From Magicicada septendecula (taxonomy: Eukaryota; Arthropoda; Insecta; Hemiptera; Cicadidae), in NCBI GenBank assembly GCA_034769895.1, contig CM068367.1:317501986-317565985 (forward strand): 64,000 bases of DNA. Direction: 5' to 3'. Below, one piece after another: positions 1 through 9,399 of the stretch (positions are counted from its first letter, which is position 1; each line of letters starts with the position of its first letter). The notes beneath the pieces are model-generated. The model made no database searches. It was not told the origin of the DNA and saw nothing but the letters and a program-made list of their open reading frames with translations. A program made the translations under genes and the position numbers.

Positions 1-219
1 GCCTCATGGCCTTATGGTGTTGGGATCTCACCTGAGAAGTCCAGTAAGGTCAGAGGGTGCGATCAGCATCATTGGACCAAGGGTAAGTGATGATCAATTT
101 TTGTATAGTAACATTACTGGGGGTTGTGGCGACATATCTAGGCTGATCCTTTTAAAACCGTATGAATGAGTCAATGAAAGTTTTTGTGTCTCGACACAAA
201 ATCTTTCATTGAGGGGGTT
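1..219 (+). mobile_element. 3' internal end of LTR element H
   Basis: This stretch matches the 3' internal region of the other Gypsy-type elements here (6861-7083, 12690-12901, 26390-26592). It shares the block GGTGTTGGGATCT, then AAGTCCAGTAAGGTC, a GTAAGT donor-like site (83-88), the block GTGGCGACATATC, the terminal hairpin and the G-rich polypurine tract GAGGGGG just before an LTR. No coding sequence is visible. The rest of the element lies left of the window. Confidence 0.75.
172..211 (+). promoter_or_regulatory. PPT-adjacent RNA hairpin (H copy)
   Basis: The outer stem CAATGAAAG pairs with CTTTCATTG, and the inner stem TTTTGTGT pairs with ACACAAAA around a CTCG loop. Compared with the copy at 7035-7074, the inner pairs differ on both sides, which conserves pairing. 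The polypurine tract GAGGGGG follows directly. Confidence 0.75.
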
Positions 220-1385
220 TGTAACAGTACATAAAGGCCCAATACCTTAATTATGGGATCTGAGGTTATTTTTAATGTTTTATTGTATAACTGTTAACTA
301 CAGAATGGTTAGGTCCATTGTCCCTCTGTAAAAAGGAACAAAGCATATTCGGTGAGAGTAGTACAATGGCAAGGTCACCGTTGGAAGAGCAAAAGCCGGT
401 AGAGGTAATGGCGGTGTATATGATGACGGACTATAAATAAGAATTGTGATTGGGTTATAAAGCTGTTTCGTCATAAACAAAAGACAATGACGCATGAACC
501 ACAATGTATGTAACGAGGCGTTGTCCCATCAAACAAAAGACGATGATGTCAAATGCACTAACACAAGCGCAAATTTGCATATTCCTTTTTCTTAGTTCAA
601 CGCAGCACTCCAAAGGGTCAGCAGCGATGTATCGCTGTCAGGTCAGTTTTTCAACAAAAGTTTAAAATAACTATTATCTAAAATCAAAATGTGATAGTGG
701 AGCGGTAGAGGGCTCAAGTTTTATTAACAGTAAAAACATCAAATGTAGAATCAGTGCACAATGTATTAAAACGAGAAACATGAGGCGAACACCGGCCATA
801 CTCCTGGAGAACAGCCAACACCAGCGAGGGATCAACTCTGTCCACGTTTAGAGAAGTTAAACCATTATCACCTTTTTCTTAATAATGAGCTCATTAACTG
901 ATACTAGCTAAATTTGATCAATGTATTTGCAATAGGGAGAATGAATGTGAGTACGAGTGAGTGAACGCATGGCCATGATTGTATATGCAAAGGGCATTGG
1001 TTTGTGTATCTGTTAATGTACGATTCATTACATAATTAGAGCTGCAGCCAAAAGTAAAACTTTATAAGAATAGTGACAAGATTCACTATGATGAAAATAT
1101 TATGACTGAATAGGGTTTGAATAAAAATAGCCACCATTTTGTTTTTACAATTGTATGTGACACCATTTTGGGGCATTACTCCATATATATGTTTATTTTG
1201 TTCCGACAATTAAAATCCAGTGATTACACTCAGTTAACTATCAGTGTTATTATTTCTATCACCTTTTTGAATCTGAATCTCGCCGAGAATGGACCCTGGC
1301 CCCTTAGAGAGAGATTTACAGTAGAAAGAAATCACGTGCTCCCACATACATGGAATTGGTAAGTACACGTGTTTACCATATAACA
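220..1385 (+). repeat. LTR of element H
   Basis: It starts TGTAAC directly after a polypurine tract and ends near TATAACA. A strong 5' splice site, GTAAGT, sits near the right end at 1359-1364, where the LTRs of families A, G and E also carry one. A TATA-like box lies near 430. The first 40 bases resemble the G LTR at 40952, so this may be a diverged 5' LTR of G, but most of its length does not align by eye. The right boundary is uncertain. Confidence 0.6.
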
Positions 1386-1401
1386 GTAAATTTTATATGT
1401 A

Positions 1402-1563
1402 TATAAATATCAATATTTGTGTGTAAGAGTCCGTGAGTTAACAATTGTGGAAGAATATGAGAATATAAATAGTCATTATATTGATAGAGATAATATTATG
1501 TATTTAATAAAAAATGATTTGTGTAGACGCAAGATCAGACTATTATTCGTTGATGGTGGTTAA
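1402..1563 (+). pseudogene. C-terminal fragment of DGG-tailed ORF2 protein (G)
   Basis: The open stretch ends in residues RLLFVDGG followed by a stop. This matches the end of the second protein of element A (RMLFNDGG, stop at 4893) and of element E (RLIFDDGG, stop at 49867). Only about 54 codons remain, so it cannot be functional alone. Function is unknown. It shows that a third, diverged family carried the same protein. Confidence 0.55.
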
Positions 1564-2069
1564 ACAGTTGTTGTTCATGAACATTTAATTATGCGAGTAG
1601 GGAGTTCGGAAATGGATTGTATTATGAAATGATTTGTGGTAAACTATAACGAATAATAATGTGGATTGTATATACTTTTATGTTGATGTTAAATGTAATG
1701 ATGCAGCAAGGTGACTCAACTTTGTGAATCTTGTTAAAGTAATTAAATGTGTTGATGAAATAGTTGAATTAATTTGAAAGGAGATAATAAATGAAATATT
1801 GTAGAAGATGAATGTTGATAACAAATTAAAAAATTTTTGGAGAATTTAATGGTATAGTAAATGATAAATAATTGATGGTTGAGTAGTAAAAAGTTAAATT
1901 GAAATTAAGGTGTAATGTTTATAATTTTATATGCAAATTTAAAGGTGAATTGTTTATTTTGATGTAATAATCGCAATGTTAATTATGAGTGTACTATGTT
2001 TTATTATGTTGTATTATGTTAGTGTGTAGGAATCTTAAACATGAATTGTATGTTTTTAAATAGATTCCC

Positions 2070-2073
2070 CACT
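2070..2073 (+). repeat. Left target site duplication CACT of the 37-kb block
   Basis: CACT precedes the TGT of the LTR at 2074 and is repeated at 39107-39110 directly after the ACA end of the LTR at 39106. Four-base duplications are usual for Ty3/Gypsy integration. The joined flanks resemble the uninterrupted paralogue at 25438-25455. Confidence 0.8.
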
Positions 2074-2916
2074 TGTGATGGTACAATTCTGGTGCAATAT
2101 TAAATTAATAAAAACATGGTACAAAAGACCATAATTATTGTATTCATTCATTTTAAACAATTTGGTAATAATTATTTAAATATTCCATAATCGCTGTAAA
2201 GCTGTGGTGAGTGGACTATATAAATATTTTATAACACGCAAATGTGAATTGACAGGATTCTGACCGTTTTTCATTGCGGAACGACAAAACACAGCAAAAA
2301 ACGTATGTCGCATACCGAGATAAAGCGACGAGCCCTGATGACGTCAGCGGTGAGGAATGCATTTCCGTAAACAAATCAAGGCTTGGCGAGATGAACAATA
2401 GCCTAATGACGTAGTTTTTACCCCACCTACGCAATGTGAAACAAAGAGTCTTGGTCATTTTCTTCTAGAGTGTGAACGTAGCCGGCCGGCAAGGGGGTTC
2501 ACCGGGTGTAAATTTTAACTTTTACACCAACAAAAGTGGTTAATTAACTATATAAAATCTCAGAAATGTTGTGGCGATAAAGAACTTGAACAGGTGTCAT
2601 CGGCCGATGGGTCGTTAAGGAACGGCGTGCGTATAGGATCTGCCCAAAGTGTTTTCGTGGGCAGACACGACGGTGTGGGCCTTAACAGCGATGTAAAATA
2701 GGAACAGATTGTGCACGATCGGACGACCCTAGCAGTGCGGTGAGACCTGTCCAAAATTGGTGAGAACGTTCCAACATATTTTTTATTTCAAGCAACATAA
2801 CATCATTCAATATTAAAATGATCAATTCAAAATTCACTCAATGTAATAATGACCAATAAAAATTTTATTTAAAACATTTTAAATGAGCTCAATAAATAAA
2901 TAAATTGTACCAGAGC

Positions 2917-2953
<37 letters not shown>

Positions 2954-3365
2954 CCTTAAATTTTATAAGTGCTGGGTTGTGCTAGATATTTATAGGATTT
3001 CAATGTTTAATAATCTTTATCAATGTTTCATGTTTAATGTTTATTTTGGAGGGTTAAAATTTTGATGTTTGATAAACGCCCCATGGCGTAAGATGTACTT
3101 ATACGTATATAAATAAATTGGGTATATCACTGGTAAAAATTGTAACAAGGTATTATTATTCAAATAACAATTTCCGCTACTCAAGAGTTCGCTTAAACGA
3201 ATTCCTGCCCTATAGTGACTTTGAAAGGTAAGTAAAAAACAAAGTTATTTACGTCTATATTTATTTTCTTGCTAATCAAGATGGCGCCCGACCTTTGAAA
3301 TTATTGCCTAAGTAGAGACGTTACATATCATATATTTTATTATCAGTAATAAACGTAATATAACA
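2074..3365 (+). repeat. 5' LTR of element A (Lys-primed family)
   Basis: The LTR runs from TGTGATGG to ATAACA, 1292 bp, two bases before the primer binding site. It has a TATATAAA box at 2217-2224, AATAAA-type signals near 2890, a long GA microsatellite (about 2919-2951) and a strong 5' splice site GTAAGT at 3228-3233. Near-identical copies lie at 7084, 12902, 14802 (inverted) and 26593/37984. The longer GA tract accounts for its extra length over the 1274-bp copies. Confidence 0.9.
3228..3233 (+). promoter_or_regulatory. 5' splice site inside LTR
   Basis: AAAG then GTAAGT is close to the ideal eukaryotic donor. It lies about 140 bases before the primer binding site and is kept in every copy of this LTR. 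The unrelated LTRs H (1359), G (41944) and E (47892) have the same arrangement, suggesting a spliced subgenomic RNA. Confidence 0.55.
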
Positions 3366-3367
3366 AA

Positions 3368-3385
3368 TGGCGCCCGAACAGGGAC
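3368..3385 (+). promoter_or_regulatory. Primer binding site, tRNA-Lys type (A)
   Basis: TGGCGCCCGAACAGGGAC is the complement of the 3' end of animal tRNA-Lys. It starts two bases after the LTR. LTRs of about 1.2 kb with a tRNA-Lys primer are reported for the Osvaldo lineage of Ty3/Gypsy, so placement of this family near Osvaldo is an inference. Confidence 0.9.
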
Positions 3386-3536
3386 CTGACATAAAATTTT
3401 ATGTGGGTAAGCCTACAAAGAGAGCGGAAAAGTTTATCTGAGGTAATAAACCCAATTTTAAATACGTACACATAACCCAACTTTTACGAGGTTATGTTAT
3501 AAGATTGTATGCATGCGTATATTATAAATAAGCAAA

Positions 3537-4241
3537 ATGAATACTGATGAAGATAATAATGCAAAAGTCAGCATAGCTGACGAAACAGTTACGAGTGAGA
3601 TGGATGTTCAATTAACCCCAATTAGCCAGGTTGTCGAGGCGAGTACGACTGAAAATGTAGGGACAGAAACAGGAACCTCCATCTCACTTCATGAAAACAA
3701 AACAGATGAGATGTTAACACGTTTATATAACATGATGTGTTATATGAATGATGAATATAATGAACTGAGAGGGGACATGAATTTTAAATTCAATGTTCAA
3801 AAGAATGATTCTGATGTTAAATTCAATGAAATTAAAACACAAAATATTCAAATTAAAAGTGAGTCCAATGAAATTAAAACACAAAATATTCAAATTAAAA
3901 GTGAGTTCAATGAGAAGTTTGACGAAATAAAGAGAGAAATTAAAATTCGTAATGATAATCTTATTAAGCAGTGCGATAAAGTGATTAAAAAGTTGGACGA
4001 GAGTTTAATTCAAATAGAAAATCAGAAGGTGAGTAGTAGTGAAAATATGACGAAAAACGAAGTACTGACTAACAAAGTAAATAACAGTGACAATGTGAAT
4101 AATGGATTTACAGGTAGTAAGAATATGGTGTTAGAAAATGATAATGAAAGTATTATGAGTGATAATGAAGTGTTTGAGTGTATTGAGTCAGAGAGAGAGA
4201 GCTTGGAGAAAGTATTTTTGTTAAAGGGGTGCAGGGGTTAG
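3537..4241 (+). CDS. Gag-like coiled-coil ORF1 of pol-less element A
   Basis: It encodes 234 residues from the first ATG after the primer site. Residues 1-110 nearly match the N-terminus of F Gag (19477), including the run HENKTDEMLTRLYNMMC. The rest is a charged helical, probably coiled-coil stretch rich in K, E, N and I. There is no capsid fold or zinc finger. A 42-bp tandem duplication (about 3822-3905) repeats 14 residues absent from copy B. The frame is lost at the C-terminus: a small insertion near 4208 and a neighbouring GA tract shift it, giving a stop at 4241, whereas the -1 frame runs on into ORF2. It was probably one fused ORF. Role inferred: assembly into particles supplied by F. 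Confidence 0.6.
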   Translation: MNTDEDNNAKVSIADETVTSEMDVQLTPISQVVEASTTENVGTETGTSISLHENKTDEMLTRLYNMMCYMNDEYNELRGDMNFKFNVQKNDSDVKFNEIKTQNIQIKSESNEIKTQNIQIKSEFNEKFDEIKREIKIRNDNLIKQCDKVIKKLDESLIQIENQKVSSSENMTKNEVLTNKVNNSDNVNNGFTGSKNMVLENDNESIMSDNEVFECIESERESLEKVFLLKGCRG

Positions 4242-4893
4242 AATTTTCTTTTGATGTTGTGTTAGGGGGTGAAGAAAAGTCTTCACGTATTTTTAAGGAC
4301 AAGAGTTCCTTAAATTTATATTTGGGAGATGATAGGTCTACAAATAAAGTTTCTTGGTGTTTTTGTGTACCTCATAAGTGGTACAGTAATTTTGAGTTAG
4401 TGACCCCTGCATATTTGGAGAGAGAGAGAGTGTAACTTGGTGTTATGGTGAGAAATATATAAAGAGAGAAAGTGTAAAGAGATATGGTGAGAGAAAGAAA
4501 GTAATAGAAATTTTTAAAGTAAATAGAAAGTACAGAGAATTGGTAGAAAGGTTAGGGGTAGATACGGTGGATGAAAATAATGAATACTTACCTTGTAGTA
4601 ACAGTAAAATTGAAATAATAATAGGTGATGATAATAATAGTATCAAGTACTTACCTGTGGTAGAAAATTATGATGATAATTACAAGATGAATAACAAGAT
4701 TTTAACATATGATCTTACTGATGTAGACAGAACCATTCTCGATCGTGACTTGATATATGAAATTGAAATTGTGAATAAATATGAAATAGTTGATAATTAT
4801 TATGAATATAATGTTTCCAATAATAAAATTTATTTATTAAAAAATAAGATAAATAGACCTAAGATAAGAATGTTATTCAACGATGGAGGATAG
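4229..4893 (+). pseudogene. DGG-tailed ORF2 of element A, broken
   Basis: This is the second half of the pol-less element protein and I do not recognise the domain. It is open at 4229-4435 and 4540-4893. Between them a GA tract near 4420 has one more unit than copy B and shifts the frame. Copy B (10026-10709) is open throughout. Features shared with E at 49478-49867 are a KYLP-like motif, an acidic DD-rich segment, a second KYL motif and the exact end DGG-stop. It has no transmembrane segment, protease, RT or integrase motif. It replaces gag C-terminus and pol in this non-autonomous lineage. Confidence 0.5.
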
Positions 4894-6700
4894 ATCGTTT
4901 AATAGTGAAATGAACATTTAATATATGCGAACAGTGGTTTTGAATTGGACTGCATATGGACTGATTTCGATTAATGACAAAATAATGAGTTTGGATTGTA
5001 TAATTTTTCATTGTTTTATATGTTTTAAATATTATTGTATTTATGTAATTTGATGTTGTGTATTACAGGTAACTTTTATATATTTATGTACACCATGTAT
5101 GTTTTATTTATTGTGTTAATAATTAATAATTAACATGTTTTGTTTAACTAAACAAGTAAAATTTTTTTTTAAATAATTGAATAATAATGAAAGATAATTA
5201 TTCTTTATTACTGAATTAAAATGGTACAAAAGAAAGTTGTACTAACTTTGTAAATTATTAATGGTAATCGAAAGTTTCTAATGAAGTTAAATTATTATTT
5301 ACTATTGTAATGAAGGTAATTACTAATTAATAATAATAAAATGATTAAGTAAGAATATATATATTTGAAGTGAGATGTACTGTTATGAGTAGGTGAGAGA
5401 TGAATTATATAAGACAATTGTCAATGATTACAGTAAGGTAGAATGTTTAAAAAGGGAATAGAGCCTAGGTGTATTAAGATAAAGGCAGGTGAGTTATTTA
5501 ATTGAAGTAAATGGGAGTTAGATAGTAAGAATTTTAAAGAAAATAATACAAAGAGAGTATTAGATATTTTAGGGACACAGTAGTTGGTGATTATTTGTAG
5601 AGGTGAGTAAAGTCAAGGTTAAACATATATTTGTTGTTAATGATATTTTGTAGTGGGGGTGAGGTGATAAGGAGTAGCCAACGTATAGCGTTGTGGCAGG
5701 TAATAGCGTAGTTTTAGGGAGTGTTTGCCGAATTTTTTGGAAGGGCAAAATATTATGAATGTATATAGCCAGTTAGGGAACACCCATCTCTGTACAAAGA
5801 CGCGCGGTGCTATAGGATTTATCGTCGGAATGAAATTAGTAAAGGTGTTTATAATTGAGATATGGTGTCATGATAGGTAAATTTGGTTGTCAGTTAGAAG
5901 AAGGTGAGTAAGATTACAATAAGTAAAAGCATAGTGAATACAGGAGTCACCCAGACTGAAAAATGATTAAAATGTGAAAGGTTAGGTAAAATATTCAGAG
6001 TAGAAAGGGAATAAGTAATAAATGAAATGAAATATAATAATGTAATACGAATATTAATAATAAATTCGAAATGAATTTTATAATTATAATAAATAATTGA
6101 CGACTAATTAATGAAAGGTATTAATTAATTAATGAAATAATTTAAATTGTAATTTTTTAATTTAAATGCAATTTTAAATAGATAAAATGTGCAAATCTTA
6201 ATCAAGATTAAATTGAATTAAACATTTCGATGTATTACTGTATTCATATAAGGATAATGTGTATTATTATGTATCATGTTATGAAATTTTAACATGATGT
6301 ATAGGAAATAGTGTGTGTGGAGGAGAAAGAGGGGTAAATATTGTTAACAGCGCCAATTATTACCTGTTAATAATAATAATAATTTTAATTTCAATAAGAA
6401 TTTCTTAATTATTTTTGTTTTTTCTATAATTTGTTTTTCTCCATGTTTGAGTAATATTGGGGATTTATATGGGGATTTCCATGTTTTCATTTATAATTAA
6501 ATTAAATTCTTTTTTATATAAATATTTGTTTCTTTTATAATTACATTAATATTATGAAACAGAAAGAGTTAATTATTATCGATGGGAATTGAAACAATAT
6601 TTATAATTCAGGATAGTCCATAAAGAGAAGGGCAAGTCTATGTAATTCTTGTATGTTACATTTTTTGTATTTATATTTTTAGTAGTTCAAGCAAACCCAG
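4894..6700 (+). mobile_element. AT-rich non-coding interior of element A
   Basis: There is no usable ORF. It contains a decayed pol relic near 5650-5790. From about 6300 it is collinear with F 25790 onward. It lies between ORF2 and the conserved 3' block and is nearly identical to 10710-12520 of copy B. Confidence 0.6.
5650..5790 (+). pseudogene. Relic of pol (protease-RT linker) in element A
   Basis: Nucleotides align with F pol at 21975-22110, including TAGTGGGGGTGAGGTGATAA, then CCAACGTATAGCGTT, then GGAAGGGCAAAA. Stops and shifts interrupt the frame. It shows that A descends from a pol-bearing element by internal loss. The homologous relic in copy B is at about 11466-11606. Confidence 0.65.
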
Positions 6701-7083
6701 TGCTTATTAACACAAACCAGCACATAGCTAAGGGGAACCAGATCAGTTAAGGATAGTGTAATTTACCAAGCCACTATTTTGATATTTTAATTTATTGTTT
6801 CAGTGTTTGGTGATGTTATGACGGCGGTCCTAAGCTGGCCAGCACGTCAGAGCAGGGGCGCTACGCGCCTAATTGGCCTTATGGTGTTGGGATCTCGAAG
6901 GAGAAGTCCAGTAAGGTCATGCAGGTACTGTCATCGTCATCAGACCACGGGTGAGTTATTGATTTCTTTTATATAAATTGTAAGGGGTTGTGGCGACATA
7001 TCCTGGCTGATCCCTTTAGGAAGTATGAATGGGTCAATGAAAGTTTTTATGCTTCGGCACAAAATCTTTCATTGAGGGGGTTT
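6700..7083 (+). promoter_or_regulatory. Conserved 3' cis region of element A
   Basis: This block is shared with H, B, F, G and E despite unrelated LTRs. It holds AAACCAGCAC and AGCTAAGGGGAACCAGATCA, then a pyrimidine-rich TTTCAG acceptor-like site (6798-6803), about 150 bases with GGTGTTGGGATCT and AAGTCCAGTAAGGTC, a GTGAGT donor-like site, GTGGCGACATATCCTGG, a hairpin and the polypurine tract. No ORF is kept in all copies, so it probably acts as RNA (packaging, export or splicing), which is inference. Confidence 0.6.
7035..7074 (+). promoter_or_regulatory. PPT-adjacent RNA hairpin (A copy)
   Basis: The 9-bp outer stem is CAATGAAAG with CTTTCATTG. After one mismatch comes an inner stem closed by C-TTCG-G, a very stable tetraloop. 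The stem is 18 pairs long with two mismatches. It is followed at once by GAGGGGG and the LTR at 7084. Confidence 0.8.
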
Positions 7084-8357
7084 TGTGATGGTACAATTCT
7101 GGTGCAATATTAAATTAATAAAAACATGGTACAAAAGACCATAATTATTGTATTCAGTCATTTTAAACAATTTGGTAATAATTATTTAAATATTCCATAA
7201 TCCCTGTAAAGCTGTGGTGAGTGGACTATATAAATATTTTATAAGACGCAAATGTGAATTGACAGGATTCTGACCGTTTTTCATTGCGGAACGACAAAAC
7301 ACAGCAAAAAACGTATGTCGCATACCAAGATAAAGCGACGAGCCCTGATGACGTCAGCGGTGAGGAATGCATTTCCGTAAACAAATCAAGGCTTGGCGAG
7401 ATGAACAATAGCCTAATGACGTAGTTTTTACCCCACCTACGCAATGTGAAACAAAGAGTCTTGGTCATTTTCTTCTAAAGCGTGAACGTAGCCGGCCGGC
7501 AAGGGGGTTCACCCGGTGTAAATTTTAACTTTTACACCAACAAAAGTGGTTAATTAACTATATAAAATCTCGGAAATGTTGGGGCGATAAAGAACTTGAA
7601 CAGGTGTCATCGGCCGATGGGTCGTTAAGGAACGGCGTGCGTATAGGATCTGCCCAAAGTGTTTTCGTGGGTAGACACAACGGTGTGGGCCTTAACAGCG
7701 ATGTAAAATAGGAACAGATTGTACACGATCGGACGACCCTAGCAGTGCGGTGAGACCTGTCCAAAATTGGTGAGAACGTTCCAACATATTTTTTATTTCA
7801 AGCAACATAACATCATTCAATATTAAAATGATCAATTCAAAATTCACTCAATGTAATAATGATCAATAAAAATTTTATTTAAAACATTTTAAATGAGCTC
7901 AATAAATAAATAAACTGTACCAGAGCGTGAGAGAGAGAGAGTGCCTTAAATTTTCTAAGTGCTGGGTTGTGCTAGATATTTATACGATTTCAATGTTTAA
8001 TAATCTTATATCAATGTTTCATGTTTAATGTTTATTTTGGAGGGTTAAAATTTTGATGTTTGATAAACGCCCCATGGCGTAAGATGTACTTATACATATA
8101 TAAATAAATTGGGTATATCATTGGTAAAAATTGTAACAAGGTATTATTATTTCACATAACAATTTCCGCTACTCAAGAGTTCGCTTAAACGAATTCCTGC
8201 CCTATAGTGACTTTGAAAGGTAAGTAAAAAACAAAGTTATTTACGTCTATATTTATTTTCTTGCTAATCAAGATGGCGCCCGACCTTTGAAATTATTGCC
8301 TAAGTAGAGACGTTATATATCATATATTTTATTATCAGTAATAAATGTAATATAACA
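7084..8357 (+). repeat. 3' LTR of element A
   Basis: The LTR is 1274 bp, starting TGTGATGG after the polypurine tract and ending ATAACA. It differs from the 5' LTR mainly by a shorter GA tract and scattered substitutions. An SINE and an inverted LTR tip follow directly instead of a target duplication, so the right side has been rearranged. Confidence 0.88.
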
Positions 8358-8359
8358 AA

Positions 8360-8526
8360 TAGTTGGGGAAGGTTTATACTAAACAGGATACCTCTCGCTG
8401 GTTTTGCCATTGCCTTGCGAGGGGGAACGGTCGTATCTAAATCAGATGGCCCCCGGTGGGAATTGAACCCGCGCCGACAGCGTAGCAGCGCCACACGCTA
8501 GCCACTACGCCACGACCGCTCCCAAC
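8360..8526 (-). repeat. tRNA-derived SINE, copy 1
   Basis: On the minus strand the head looks like a tRNA gene. The A-box-like run is TGGCGTAGTGGCTAGCG and about 40 bases on is a B box, GGTTCAATTCC, followed by a non-tRNA tail of about 90 bases. The element is 167 bp. It lies between a forward LTR end and a short inverted LTR tip. Copy 2 at 14633-14799 is almost identical and in the same context, so the two are duplicates of one event. Confidence 0.75.
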
Positions 8527-8528
8527 TT

Positions 8529-8561
8529 TGTTATATTACGTTTATTACTCATAATAAAATA
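8529..8561 (-). repeat. Inverted LTR tip fragment
   Basis: About 33 bases equal the reverse complement of the LTR right end (compare 14802-14834). It joins forward LTR sequence at a short AAAATA overlap. It is the residue of an inverted LTR that is complete at the second copy of this junction. Confidence 0.7.
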
Positions 8562-8777
8562 GGAACAGATTGTGCACGATCGGATGACCCTAGCAGTGCG
8601 GTGAGACCTGTCCAAAATTGGTGAGAACGTTCCAACATATTTTTTATTTCAAGCAACATAACATCATTCAATATTAAAATGATCAATTCAAAATTCACTC
8701 AATGTAATAATGACCAATAAAAATTTTATTTAAAACATTTTAAATGAGCTCAATAAATAAATAAATTGTACCAGAGC

Positions 8778-8818
<41 letters not shown>

Positions 8819-9228
8819 TTAAATTTTATAAGTGCTGGGTTGTGCTAGATATTTATAGGATTTCAATGTTTAATAATCTTTATCAATGTTTCATGTTTAA
8901 TGTTTATTTTGGAGGGTTAAAATTTTGATGTTTGATAAACGCCCCATGGCGTAAGATGTACTTATACGTATATAAATAAATTGGGTATATCATTGGTAAA
9001 AATTGTAACAAGGTATTATTATTCAAATAACAATTTCCGCTACTCAAGAGTTCGCTTAAACGAATTCCTGCCCTATAGTGACTTTGAAAGGTAAGTAAAA
9101 AACAAAGTTATTTACGTCTATATTTATTTTCTTGCTAATCAAGATGGCGCCCGACCTTTGAAATTATTGCCTAAGTAGAGACGTTACATATCATATATTT
9201 TATTATCAGTAATAAACGTAATATAACA
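8555..9228 (+). repeat. 5'-truncated LTR of element B
   Basis: It corresponds to the right 674 bp of the family LTR, starting inside it at AAAATAGGAACAG and ending ATAACA two bases before the primer site. The promoter part with the TATA box is missing. It carries a GA microsatellite near 8778-8815 and the GTAAGT donor. Confidence 0.85.
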
Positions 9229-9230
9229 AA

Positions 9231-9248
9231 TGGCGCCCGAACAGGGAC
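9231..9248 (+). promoter_or_regulatory. Primer binding site, tRNA-Lys type (B)
   Basis: This is an exact copy of the A site (TGGCGCCCGAACAGGGAC), two bases after the truncated LTR. Confidence 0.9.
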
Positions 9249-9399
9249 CTGACATAAAATTTTATGTGGGTAAGCCTACAAAGAGAGCGGAAAAGTTTAT
9301 CTGAGGTAATAAACCCAATTTTAAATACGTACACATAACCCAACTTTTACGAGGTTATGTTATAAGATTGTATGCATGCGTATATTATAAATAAGCAAA

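Larger units (their letters stand above)
1386..2073 (+). mobile_element. Left internal remnant of element G
   Basis: A short coding tail (1402-1563) is followed by AT-rich sequence like that after the DGG-tailed ORFs of A and E. It ends at 2073, where a 37-kb block is inserted. The sequence resumes at 39107, and the two halves joined there match an intact paralogous stretch of F near 25438-25455. No primer binding site or LTR end is visible at the left, so the 5' part of G is deleted. Confidence 0.65.

Noticed and set aside
2216..2458. 80-codon open frame on the minus strand of the LTR, repeated at 7226, 13044 and 15691
   Set aside because: It is kept only because the LTR copies are nearly identical. 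It overlaps the promoter region, has no family resemblance and is altered in the more diverged copy at 37951.
3368..3385. Primer site identical to that of primate lentiviruses
   Set aside because: It only reflects use of tRNA-Lys. Gag and Pol are Ty3/Gypsy in domain order and motifs, and no env is present.
8300..8494. 64-codon minus-strand frame
   Set aside because: It lies across the tRNA-derived SINE and the LTR end and is a by-product of them.
8447..8522. Functional tRNA gene on the minus strand
   Set aside because: A and B boxes are present, but the anticodon and acceptor arms do not fold convincingly and a SINE tail follows.
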